NCBI RefSeq assembly: GCF_002875945.1
Contig: NZ_MCZK01000168.1
Span: 87,801 to 151,800 of the forward strand
Origin: Vibrio lentus
GTDB taxonomy: Bacteria; Pseudomonadota; Gammaproteobacteria; Enterobacterales; Vibrionaceae
DNA length: 64,000 nt
Direction of reading: 5' to 3'
The notes under the pieces were generated by a model that was not told the origin of the DNA, ran no database searches, and saw only the letters and a list, made by a program, of their open reading frames with translations. Shown here in pieces: positions 8,348 to 16,579 of the stretch (its first letter is position 1; each line of letters starts with the position of its first letter). The position numbers were made by a program, and so were the translations under genes.

Positions 8348-10369
8348 TTACTGCTCCGCTTTAATGTCTTTCAGGGAAAGTGATAAAAGAAATGCGTACT
8401 CAAACGCTTGTTGCGATTGGGACTGTCGCCTGTCTGTCGAGTGTCCTTGAGTAAGATTTGTCGATAATAGGTAAGGGCCGCTTCCAGTCGTAAGTTCACT
8501 GAGTTTTGCGTAATACTTAGCCCCTTCCCAATAAGGTACGCGGCGGTCATTCAGTCCAATCTGAATCAATATTGGTGGGTAGTTTTGTTCGCTAAGATTC
8601 AGGTAAGGGTCATATTGCTGCATTACCTTCAATTCATCAGCAATGTTTGGATTGCCCCACTCACCGTACTGCTGAGCCGTTAAAGGTAATGCAGAATCAG
8701 ACATGCTGTTCACAACGTCGACAAAGGGCACTTTTAGGACAGCACCATCAAACAAGTCAGGAGCCTGATTTAAAGCTGCAGCAACAAGAGTGCCACCAGC
8801 ACTTCCACCCATCGCGTAAATAGAGTGCTTACCTAGATTGTATGTAGTCAAATCCCGAGCAGCTGCGATGAAATCCAAGATGGCATTTTCTTTTTTAATC
8901 CCCTTACCTGCTTGATACCAAGCGTCACCATAGAAGCCGCCACCTCGAACATGTGCAATCGCATAAATTACACCCTCATCAAGTAGGCTAATGATTTGGG
9001 GCATAAAGTAGGGCTTCATCGTCATGCCATAAGCACCGTACCCGTACAAAAACACTGGTGTGGTCTTAGTCAATTTGTCTTTGCGATAAGCCAGTGTGAC
9101 TGGAATCGTTACCCCATCAGAATTCACCATGACCTGCTCGGTTTGATACGCTGATTGTTGGTATTGAGGGTATTCGTCTTGAGAGAAGCGTTCTCGTTGT
9201 AAAGTATTAGTATTTAGCCTGTCCCACTTCGCTGGCTGAGTCAAAGACATGCTGCGAATGTGCAATTTGTTACTTTGATAGTCGCCAACTTGGCTTACCC
9301 AAGCAACTTGGCCTGCGTCAGCCAATAACTGGCTTGAGCGATAGCGATTGTCATTATCGAAGAAGTGCAAAGAGTGCGACGCGCCACTCTGGCTAACAAC
9401 TACAGCACCAGACTCAAACAAATAGAAGTTACTGATTCTAGATTCGTCCGTTGGTTCAAAAACCGTTCGCCAAAGGTTGATATCTGTAGCCTGAATAAGT
9501 GGTGCGGAATAAAAAGCAAAATCATTGCGGTCGTGATTGCTGTTGGCAAACAACATAGAATCCGAAACATCAACGTAGTACTCCACCCCAGTTTTTCGTG
9601 GTAAAAGTGGTTTAGAGATTTCACCACTATCAAGGTTTAACAAACGTTGCTCGCTGGAGTTTTCACTGTTTGCCTGAACGACAGCAAATTGCTTATCACT
9701 TGAAAGGTAATACGAAAGCAACCAAGCGGAGTCCGGCTCTTCCATTAACTGAATTGGTTTTGATTCATTTAAGAAGTATTTTGTTAGCGCATATGGTCTC
9801 GAAGTTTGGTGTTCAAGTTGAATCAAATACAGAGATTTACTGTCTTTCGACCATGCTAGCGAGCTGTCTACATTTTGAGCTACTGATGTAACTTGCTGAG
9901 TTTTAAGATCAACAACACTCACTCGAAACTGCTCAGTACCCGTAATATCTTCTGCTATCGCGAGCTTGGTTTTAGTTGAGTCTAATGCCCAACCACCTAA
10001 CTGATAGTAATCATACTCGGCAGAACGAACATCAATATTAAGCAACTCGGTCAAATCCTCACTCCCAACTAATCGGGACAACAAGGCTCTTTTGCCCTTG
10101 TGATTTAGGATCGCATACTCGTAGCCACCGATTTCCTGCCATGGTTTATCGGCGCGTTTAGGGCGATTGTCTTGCCATTTCTGTTGTAGGGATTTGCTTA
10201 AATGATCAATACGTTCTTGGTATAGCTGAGTTTTATCATTCTGTTGATTAAGATAATTGAGTACTTTACTTGCACTACGAGAATCATCTCTGAGCCAAGA
10301 GAACTGATCAGATGCGCTAACCGCTCCCGTCAGTAAGAGCGCAAAAGCTAACAACACACACGCTTTCAT
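8348..10369 (-). CDS. Exported prolyl oligopeptidase family (S9A) peptidase
   Basis: Serine peptidase of 673 aa with an N-terminal beta-propeller and a C-terminal alpha/beta-hydrolase domain. The catalytic residues are visible: Ser523 in GGSAGG, Asp608 in LNDRRVP and His643 in QGHSTD. The S9 signature GGGFYGDAWYQAGKG precedes the Ser. The family cleaves short peptides, often after Pro or basic residues. A signal peptide at the N-terminus (MKACVLLAFALLLTGAVSA) puts it in the periplasm or outside, unlike cytoplasmic oligopeptidase B. An in-frame TTG at 10423 would extend it by 18 residues into the Fur box, so I chose the ATG at 10369. It is the first gene of the five-gene iron-type operon and may trim peptides released by the metalloprotease. 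Confidence 0.88.
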   Translation of the reverse strand: MKACVLLAFALLLTGAVSASDQFSWLRDDSRSASKVLNYLNQQNDKTQLYQERIDHLSKSLQQKWQDNRPKRADKPWQEIGGYEYAILNHKGKRALLSRLVGSEDLTELLNIDVRSAEYDYYQLGGWALDSTKTKLAIAEDITGTEQFRVSVVDLKTQQVTSVAQNVDSSLAWSKDSKSLYLIQLEHQTSRPYALTKYFLNESKPIQLMEEPDSAWLLSYYLSSDKQFAVVQANSENSSEQRLLNLDSGEISKPLLPRKTGVEYYVDVSDSMLFANSNHDRNDFAFYSAPLIQATDINLWRTVFEPTDESRISNFYLFESGAVVVSQSGASHSLHFFDNDNRYRSSQLLADAGQVAWVSQVGDYQSNKLHIRSMSLTQPAKWDRLNTNTLQRERFSQDEYPQYQQSAYQTEQVMVNSDGVTIPVTLAYRKDKLTKTTPVFLYGYGAYGMTMKPYFMPQIISLLDEGVIYAIAHVRGGGFYGDAWYQAGKGIKKENAILDFIAAARDLTTYNLGKHSIYAMGGSAGGTLVAAALNQAPDLFDGAVLKVPFVDVVNSMSDSALPLTAQQYGEWGNPNIADELKVMQQYDPYLNLSEQNYPPILIQIGLNDRRVPYWEGAKYYAKLSELTTGSGPYLLSTNLTQGHSTDRRQSQSQQAFEYAFLLSLSLKDIKAEQ

Positions 10370-10425
10370 AAATACAACAAATCCATACGCTAATTTAATA
10401 AATTTCGCGTATACTGCACCCAAAC

Positions 10426-10444
10426 GATAATGAGATCAATTATC
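10426..10444 (-). promoter_or_regulatory. Predicted Fur box upstream of the protease/TonB operon
   Basis: Inverted repeat GATAAT-N7-ATTATC. It matches 15 of 19 positions of the classical Fur consensus by my count, with both outer hexamers perfect. It lies 57 bp upstream of the ATG at 10369, in the leader of the five-gene operon. This predicts repression when iron is plentiful. The surrounding 10370-10680 gap also holds a LacI/PurR-like box near 10597 and otherwise AT-rich DNA. Confidence 0.7.
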
Positions 10445-10596
10445 ATTTACATAAATATGTGATATTAATCACGAGAAGGGCATCAATTAATGATGGATTA
10501 CCATTGTAATCATGGAAGGAATTTATATTTAGATAAGCCTGATAAATCAGTCGATAGTGTTTAGTTTAATCAGAAAACTGACCATTTACAGAATAA

Positions 10597-10608
10597 GCAA
10601 ACGTTTAC
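10597..10608. promoter_or_regulatory. LacI/PurR-family-like operator
   Basis: GCAAACGTTTAC, centred on the ACGT core typical of LacI/PurR-family operators (PurR: GCAAACGTTTGC). It sits about 230 bp upstream of the oligopeptidase start and just after the lipase chaperone gene. This is a sequence match only, and the regulator is not identified. Confidence 0.35.
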
Positions 10609-10680
10609 TAAATTTGTTAAACAAATATCTCCACTAAGGCAATTTTGAAAACTTGAATAACGTCGTTAGATCAGCAAACC

Positions 10681-11586
10681 TTACTGACCATTCTCAGCGG
10701 CTCTGATTCTTTCAATCGCTTCTACCCTTCTAAGCTGTTGTGGCTGAAAATGAGCTTCTCTAAGCTGGGCAATCGTCTCTTTTTGTTCAATTTCTGAGAG
10801 TGCTGAGTCATTCAAAATGTCATTTCGTTCAACAAAGTAAATTTCTAAAGCTCCTTCAAAGTCCAATCTTTGTTGATCAAGCGCTTCGAGCCGCTGGGTC
10901 GCTTCTTCGCCGACCAGCTCATTTCTCTTCAAGTATTTACCTTGTTCATCTAGACCTTCTGAACTGGATAACTGTGGGAGTAATACCTGATTCTGCTGGC
11001 TCGTTTGAACGTAATCTGGCTGCTCAGATAAATAAGACTCAAGCCTTTGCTGATATTCGGGCTCGTCTAGCCCTTCTTGTTTCAGAAGTAACTTTTCTAA
11101 AGCAATTTCCCTCATTCTGTTGTCATGGGTAAATAGAATACTTATCTCGCTCTCACTGAAAAGTTGAGATTGGAGATCGAGCAACGCTTGATTGAGTGCG
11201 CGTAGGTCCTCAGCGGATATTGATGTGGTGTCGAATTGCACGTCTAATGATGTCAGTGCCGATTTGTACTCAAGATACTTGGCAAACAGTGCTTCATCGA
11301 CAGTCGTAGCTTGTGATTGCTCGTGGTGTTTTGCCACATTGTCACGAATATCTTCAAGGGTTAATTCGGTATTGCCTGATACGAAATATTCCATCATGTC
11401 TTTGGCTGATGCATTATCGATTTCGGTATCTTGTTGAGAGGTAACCTTCAATGAGGAGGCGTTCTGTTGTTTGTTGTTTGAATTTAGATTGTCTGTTTTA
11501 TCAGGCAAAAAGGTTACATATAAAAAGACCGCCGCTGTACTCATCAGGGCTATCGTAGTTATCGACAAAATGGCGGTCTTTTTCAT
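10681..11586 (-). CDS. lifO: Lipase-specific foldase (lipase chaperone)
   Basis: Membrane-anchored steric chaperone of 301 aa that folds its partner lipase in the periplasm before type II secretion. An N-terminal transmembrane anchor (about residues 8-26) is followed by a Ser/Asn/Gln-rich linker and a long, highly charged helical domain of the Lif family (LFAKYLEYKSAL, then ...QSQLFSESEISILF...). It is somewhat short but within family range. It lies 39 bp downstream of the lipase gene, the usual lipase-chaperone order, and should share its promoter. Confidence 0.92.
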   Translation of the reverse strand: MKKTAILSITTIALMSTAAVFLYVTFLPDKTDNLNSNNKQQNASSLKVTSQQDTEIDNASAKDMMEYFVSGNTELTLEDIRDNVAKHHEQSQATTVDEALFAKYLEYKSALTSLDVQFDTTSISAEDLRALNQALLDLQSQLFSESEISILFTHDNRMREIALEKLLLKQEGLDEPEYQQRLESYLSEQPDYVQTSQQNQVLLPQLSSSEGLDEQGKYLKRNELVGEEATQRLEALDQQRLDFEGALEIYFVERNDILNDSALSEIEQKETIAQLREAHFQPQQLRRVEAIERIRAAENGQ

Positions 11587-11625
11587 TATATTTTCCTTAT
11601 GATCTTAACTTTTGGGCAGTGCGAC

Positions 11626-12567
11626 CTACAGGCCAGCCAACTTCAATCGATTCGCGTGTTGGCGATATAGCGTCACGGGATCGGTCTCAAAGAGGTGATG
11701 GATACCCAACAAGCCATTAATCTCGTCTAGGTGGTTCATTTTGTAATCATCACCAATCACTTTGCCCAAATGCGCGCTGCATGCTCCCACTAACCCGTCA
11801 TTAGGTTCATTAAAAGCTAAACCAAGGATTGTCATCGCTCCGTCGGTAGGATCAAGAAGGTTGGTAAAAGTGGAAGATCCTGTCCATGAATAGTAATAAA
11901 CACCGTTGTTTGCTTGCCATTCACCATCACCACACGCAGACGTCGGAACGCCTTCAGGGTAAAACTGATTGAATGTAAGCGAACCTTCAGTGGTCAACGC
12001 TTCAAGAGATGCAAGGCCATCTTGGTCAAGATCCGTTCCACCAGATAACAGGTTGATGAGCGTCGTCAATCCACCAGCCAACTTAACCGCGATACCTTCC
12101 GCAGCTGAGCCTTCTGATACGCTTCCACGCACGAGATCGGCGACTTTAGATCCTTTATGGACGCCACCAATGCTTGTCACTGAGGCAACCAGATCAGGAC
12201 GAACTGATGCTACATAACGTGCTGTCGGTCCGCCGTGGCTGTGACCGACCAGATTCACCTTACTTGCCCCCGTCGCGGCTAACAGTGTTTCAACTTGAGC
12301 TAGCAATTGCTCGCCACGCACTTCAGAGCTGTTGGTCGCTGATACCTGAGCGACATAGACGCTCGCACCATCTTTGGTTAGGGATTCAGGTACGCCATAG
12401 AAGTAGTCGACACCCGCTAATGTATCGAAACCAAACAAACCATGTACCAACATAATGGGATATTTCGTTTCCGTGTATCCACTGACTTCTAATGCCGATG
12501 CGCTCGTTCCGGCATAGACACCAAAACTGGATAGACAGGCTATCGTCCAAATTAATATCTTTTTCAA
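11626..12567 (-). CDS. lipA: Secreted triacylglycerol lipase
   Basis: Extracellular lipase of 313 aa, Pseudomonas family I type. It has a signal peptide (first 19 residues, ending VYA), the oxyanion-hole region YPIMLVHGLFGFD and the nucleophile elbow GHSHGG with Ser110. The Asp (DGLVGACSAHLGK region) and the His (MNHLDEINGL) follow in the expected order. The family needs the foldase encoded next door for folding and the Xcp/Eps type II system for export. In V. cholerae the equivalent pair sits beside the haemolysin/lecithinase cluster. Here the neighbour on the other side is also a phospholipase, so the three form a lipolytic exoenzyme cluster. Confidence 0.93.
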   Translation of the reverse strand: MKKILIWTIACLSSFGVYAGTSASALEVSGYTETKYPIMLVHGLFGFDTLAGVDYFYGVPESLTKDGASVYVAQVSATNSSEVRGEQLLAQVETLLAATGASKVNLVGHSHGGPTARYVASVRPDLVASVTSIGGVHKGSKVADLVRGSVSEGSAAEGIAVKLAGGLTTLINLLSGGTDLDQDGLASLEALTTEGSLTFNQFYPEGVPTSACGDGEWQANNGVYYYSWTGSSTFTNLLDPTDGAMTILGLAFNEPNDGLVGACSAHLGKVIGDDYKMNHLDEINGLLGIHHLFETDPVTLYRQHANRLKLAGL

Positions 12568-13104
12568 TGCTCTTTCCTTAAACAGATTAGACCTCTGATG
12601 AGTAAAAGAACCGTAGTTGATGATTTTATAAAACAGAAAATAACAACTTGATATTTGTGATATTGAACTTGAATTAAACAGTTGTGATGAACATTAGACA
12701 AATAGAATCAGACCAGATTTCAACACCATAAACTATTGATTATATTAACATTAAAATAAAACCAATGATGCTAAAACTTCAATTATCTTGACCAAAGATA
12801 AGCCCGATATTCACGAAAACGGCTCACCTCTTTTAGATCTACGCCGACAAACTGGCGAGTAGTAGCTCTCAGAAATCGAATATTAAGTGATAAATCTCTC
12901 TCTTCTAGTTGATTGTTTTTCAATCAGGAAGTCGTTGGAAAGTTGATACTTATACCAATTATGGAACGCCAACAACCTGAATGTATTGACGGTAATTATT
13001 GATTTTAGATATAGGTCGTACCAGTTATTTACTTATCCACTTATCAACAAGCAACAAGCAACAACGTTTTGTTTGGCTCACTAAATATCAAAGAGAATAC
13101 AGTG
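12568..13104. other. Divergent intergenic region between lipA and the phospholipase gene
   Basis: A 537-bp AT-rich gap with no convincing gene. It holds a small inverted repeat TGATTG/CAATCA (12910-12926, T5 loop) and several TGTGA half-sites (for example 12683), but no full CRP site. Promoters for both flanking exoenzyme genes must lie here. I cannot place them reliably. Confidence 0.5.
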
Positions 13105-14352
13105 ATGAAAAATACGGCTTTAATACTCGCGTTAACCATACCATTTGGGGCTTATGCTGCAGATGACTCGATACCGACACCAGAATCGATGACATCAGCA
13201 CAAGTGCTCAGCACACAAAGTTCAGAGACTTATTCTTATGTTCGATGTTGGTATCGAACCGATGCATCGCACGACTCTGCAGCTACCGATTGGAAATGGG
13301 CGAAAAAAGAAAACGGCGAAGATTACACGATCAACGGATATTGGTGGTCTTCCGTTTCTTTCAAGAACATGTTCTACAGTGATACCCCACAGTCTGAAAT
13401 CAAACAGCGTTGTGAGCAGACTCTCGGCATCCAACATGACGCCGCTGACATTACCTACTTTGCCGCAGACAATCGCTTCTCTTACAATCACTCCATCTGG
13501 ACCAACGATAACGCTGTTCAAGCCAATACCATCAATCGCATTGTCACTTTTGGTGATAGCCTCTCTGACACTGGCAACCTATTTAATGGCTCTCAATGGG
13601 TTTTCCCAAATGCGAACTCATGGTTTCTAGGACACTTTTCAAACGGTTTAGTCTGGACCGAATATTTAGCCAAAGCGAAAGACGTTCCTCTTTATAACTG
13701 GGCCGTGGGTGGCGCAGCAGGAACCAATCAATACGTCGCACTGACTGGCGTCTATGACCAAGTCACCTCTTACCTAACCTACATGAAAGTCGCTAAAAAC
13801 TATCGCCCAGAAAACTCCTTGTTTACTCTAGAGTTTGGGCTCAATGACTTTATGAATTACGACCGAGAAGTCGCCGATGTCAAAGCTGATTTCGGCAGCG
13901 CTCTGATCCGATTAACGGAATCTGGTGCGAGTAATATCTTGTTGTTCACATTGCCCGATGCGACCAAAGCGCCGCAATTCAAATACTCGACGGAGCAAGA
14001 GAGCATTAAAGTTCGTGGCAAGATCTTAGAGTTCAACCAATTCATCAAGGCGCAGGCCGAGTATTACCAGAGCCAGGGGAAAAACGTGGTGTTATTCGAT
14101 GCAAGTGCGTTATTCACCAGCATTACCGATAACCCAGAACAACATGGTTTTCGAAACGCGAGTGACGCCTGTCTTGATCTCAATAGAAGCTCAGCCGCAG
14201 ACTATTTGCGAAGCCACAGCTTGACTAATGATTGCGCGACCTATGGTTCAGACAGTTATGTATTCTGGGGTGTGACACACCCAACTACCGCCACTCACAA
14301 ATACATCGCAGACCATATCTTGGCGTACTCGTTCTCGACATTCAATTTCTAG
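13105..14352 (+). CDS. tlh: Thermolabile-haemolysin-type GDSL phospholipase (lecithinase)
   Basis: Secreted phospholipase of 415 aa, of the Vibrio TLH/VvPlpA type. A signal peptide ends near AYA (about residue 18). A Vibrio-specific N-terminal domain precedes the SGNH/GDSL hydrolase. FGDSLSD carries nucleophile Ser152, GGAAGTN is block II, FGLNDF is block III, and FWGVTHPTTATH is block V with His392. The usual Asp three residues before the His is Gly389. The V. vulnificus homologue VvPlpA is described with a Ser-His-chloride centre in which Gly replaces Asp, so this enzyme should still be active. The TTG at 13069 is an alternative start, but the ATG at 13105 begins the signal peptide. A terminator follows. 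Confidence 0.92.
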   Translation: MKNTALILALTIPFGAYAADDSIPTPESMTSAQVLSTQSSETYSYVRCWYRTDASHDSAATDWKWAKKENGEDYTINGYWWSSVSFKNMFYSDTPQSEIKQRCEQTLGIQHDAADITYFAADNRFSYNHSIWTNDNAVQANTINRIVTFGDSLSDTGNLFNGSQWVFPNANSWFLGHFSNGLVWTEYLAKAKDVPLYNWAVGGAAGTNQYVALTGVYDQVTSYLTYMKVAKNYRPENSLFTLEFGLNDFMNYDREVADVKADFGSALIRLTESGASNILLFTLPDATKAPQFKYSTEQESIKVRGKILEFNQFIKAQAEYYQSQGKNVVLFDASALFTSITDNPEQHGFRNASDACLDLNRSSAADYLRSHSLTNDCATYGSDSYVFWGVTHPTTATHKYIADHILAYSFSTFNF

Positions 14353-14428
14353 CTAACAAGCTCTCTCAGTATCATCAGATACCGCCTGTAGTACTGAAAG
14401 CTAAGGCTTACACAAAATACAGATACAA

Positions 14429-14453
14429 AAAAACCGCCATCCTCGGCGGTTTT
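14429..14453. terminator. Bidirectional terminator between tlh and the helicase gene
   Basis: Stem AAAACCGCC/GGCGGTTTT with loop ATCCTC, flanked by A-run and T-run, so it can stop transcription arriving from either side. The flanking genes converge here. Confidence 0.85.
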
Positions 14454-14501
14454 TGTTTACATCAACCTTTCAAAGCTAAGCTTTTAGGTCATGCAAGTTG
14501 A

Positions 14502-15833
14502 TTACTCGTCGTCCACTTTTGGTGCGACTTTCTTCTTAGGGATAAACACGGTATCACCCACAGCCACATTTTGGTGGAAGCTCTTATCGCGCTTAACTGG
14601 TTTCTTCGGCGTTTTCTTAACTTGAGTGTTGGTCTTCTTCTTCGCAGGTCCGCCTTTAGCAAAAGCAGGTTTACGAGGCTTAATGCCTTTGAATTTACCT
14701 TTCAAGCCTTCAAGCACAGAGAAAGTAAGATCTTGTTGAAGGTAAAGCTCAACACGCTTAAAGCTATCCCAGTCTTTTGGACCAACCAAAGAGATTGCAT
14801 CACCTTTGTTACCCGCACGACCAGTACGACCAACGCGGTGCACGTACTCTTCCGTATGCTTAGGCATATCAAAGTTGATAACGTGGCTTACGTTTGGAAT
14901 ATCGATACCACGTGAAGCAACATCGGTTGTTACCAAAATCTTGTAAACCGCACGCTCGAACTGACTCATGATGGCATTACGTTGCGTTTGGTTTAGGTTG
15001 CCGCTCAATGCCACAGCTTTAAGCTTCTTCTCGTTCAACTTATCCGTTAAACGGTCAGTATCGGCACGAGTTGCAGTGAAGATCATCACCTGACGGTATT
15101 CAGCTTCTTCAATCACACGATCCAAGATCGCTTCTTTATGATCGAGATGGTCACACAGGTAGAACTTCTGAGTGATATCTAGGTGCTGTTCGTTAGAAAC
15201 ACCCACTGAGATACGCTTAGGTGCGTCTAGCATTTCATTTGCAATGCCATTCACTTCAGCGTGATCAAGCGTCGCAGAGAACATCAACGTTTGACGACGA
15301 CGGTGCTTAGCTGCATTCGCAATACGACGCAATTCAGGTGCGAAACCTAAATCCAGCATACGGTCAGCTTCATCAAGGATTAGCGTTTCAACACCATCTA
15401 AAAACAGTGAGCGGTGCTCAAGGTGGTCCGCAAGACGACCGGGAGTCGCAACAATAAAACGAGGGTACTTACGCAGAGCTTTAACTTGGTCGTTAAAGTT
15501 TTCACCACCTAAGATAAGTGTGGCTTCGTAAGACAGACCGCCAAGCATGCTACGCAGCTCGCCGTAAACTTGTTTTGCTAGCTCACGAGTAGGAGCCAAA
15601 ATTACACCACGGGGATCTTTAGCAGAAAACGCTTTTGTTTTTAATGCTTTATGTATCATTGGCAACACAAACGCCAATGTTTTTCCTGATCCCGTTTTTG
15701 ATGAAGCCAATAGATCCTTACCAGCAATAGCAACAGGGATCGCTTTTGATTGGATCTCTGTCGCCTTCTTGAAGTCGTAATGTTTTAAGTTCTTCAGTAA
15801 GCGGTTATCTAAGCCTAAATCTTTAAAGTGCAA
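14502..15833 (-). CDS. DEAD-box ATP-dependent RNA helicase
   Basis: Helicase of 443 aa with all family motifs: Q motif (FKKATEIQSKAIP), motif I ASSKTGSGKT, Ia PTRELA, Ib TPGRLADHL, II DEAD, III SAT, IV IFTATRAD, V TDVASRGID and VI HRVGRTGRAG. A Lys-rich basic C-terminal tail (about 380-443) probably binds RNA. It looks closest to RhlE/SrmB-type helicases of Vibrio chromosome II, which act in ribosome assembly and RNA turnover. I do not assign a symbol. It is monocistronic. The roughly 360-bp gap upstream (15834-16195) is shared with lpp and contains a hairpin ACAAAGG/CCTTTGT near 15972, in the possible 5' leader. Confidence 0.9.
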   Translation of the reverse strand: MHFKDLGLDNRLLKNLKHYDFKKATEIQSKAIPVAIAGKDLLASSKTGSGKTLAFVLPMIHKALKTKAFSAKDPRGVILAPTRELAKQVYGELRSMLGGLSYEATLILGGENFNDQVKALRKYPRFIVATPGRLADHLEHRSLFLDGVETLILDEADRMLDLGFAPELRRIANAAKHRRRQTLMFSATLDHAEVNGIANEMLDAPKRISVGVSNEQHLDITQKFYLCDHLDHKEAILDRVIEEAEYRQVMIFTATRADTDRLTDKLNEKKLKAVALSGNLNQTQRNAIMSQFERAVYKILVTTDVASRGIDIPNVSHVINFDMPKHTEEYVHRVGRTGRAGNKGDAISLVGPKDWDSFKRVELYLQQDLTFSVLEGLKGKFKGIKPRKPAFAKGGPAKKKTNTQVKKTPKKPVKRDKSFHQNVAVGDTVFIPKKKVAPKVDDE

Positions 15834-16096
15834 AGGACTCTCCAGTCATGATGGTATTGAATAAAATTAATTTAACGTGACATGATACCGCGAAAGTACT
15901 TTATAAGGATAGAGATCACAGTAAATTTATCCCTTTATCTAATGTTAACCAGAATATTGTATGCACCGCGAACAAAGGGGTGACCCACCTTTGTACTGCA
16001 TTATTGCCGCGCCACACACTTCATCTCAAAAGTGAGACAGATTGTGATACCTAGCTAATTACCTCAAAAATTTAGCAATTTCTTTAGTTATTGTTT

Positions 16097-16124
16097 TTGC
16101 AGTTAAAAAATTAGTCGCTACAAT
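16097..16124 (+). promoter_or_regulatory. Candidate sigma-70 promoter of lpp
   Basis: TTGCAG (16097-16102), 16-bp spacer, TACAAT (16119-16124), about 70 bp upstream of the lpp start. The fit is reasonable. The rest of the 15834-16195 gap shows nothing else that I can name. Confidence 0.45.
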
Positions 16125-16195
16125 CATTAATGAAGCGACTATATGATAAAGAATGTATAGCGCATCTTTTGATGATAAATAAGCAAGGAGTTCTT

Positions 16196-16462
16196 ATGAA
16201 TAAGACGTTAATCGCAGCTGCAGCCTCAGTATTTATTTTAGCTGGTTGTTCTTCAGAGCCTGAAGAAGCAGCGGTATCAGAAATGGACCAACTAACTAAC
16301 CAAGTTGCTGAGCTAAGCAGCGAAGTAGAAGCACTTAAGAGTGACAAAGCGGCTGCTGAAATGAAAGCTCAAGAAGCATCAGCTGCGGCTATGGCAGCAA
16401 AAGAAGAAGCGGATCGTGCTAACGACCGTATCGACAACATTGCTGAGTCTTACACTAAGTAG
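16196..16462 (+). CDS. lpp: Lpp-family major outer-membrane lipoprotein
   Basis: Small lipoprotein of 88 aa. It has a signal peptide with lipobox LAGC, and Cys20 is lipidated. A continuous heptad-repeat coiled coil with Ala-rich stretches follows (MDQLTNQVAELSSEVEALK...). It ends in YTK, and the C-terminal Lys is the residue that joins Braun lipoprotein to peptidoglycan. AAGGAG at 16185-16190 gives a strong ribosome site 5 bp before the ATG, so I ignore the longer reading frame starting at 16130. It converges with an L,D-transpeptidase gene, the enzyme class that makes the Lpp-peptidoglycan link. Confidence 0.92.
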   Translation: MNKTLIAAAASVFILAGCSSEPEEAAVSEMDQLTNQVAELSSEVEALKSDKAAAEMKAQEASAAAMAAKEEADRANDRIDNIAESYTK

Positions 16463-16525
16463 TTGAGATAGAAACTCAATGAAGCTGTAGATTTCAAAAG
16501 ACGTATATACATGCAGTAAATTGAC

Positions 16526-16556
16526 AACACCACCTCTTTTCGAGGTGGTGTTTTTT
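16526..16556 (+). terminator. Strong terminator of lpp
   Basis: 11-bp stem AACACCACCTC/GAGGTGGTGTT with loop TTTTC and a T6 tail, typical of a very highly expressed gene. Confidence 0.9.
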
Positions 16557-16579
16557 ATTGAGGGAGGAATGATTCGTTT

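Noticed and set aside
10370..10423. N-terminal extension of the S9 peptidase from a TTG.
   Set aside because: It would hide a good signal peptide behind 18 residues and begin at the edge of the Fur box.
12655..12705. CRP sites between lipA and tlh.
   Set aside because: Only single TGTGA halves are present; the partner half is missing.
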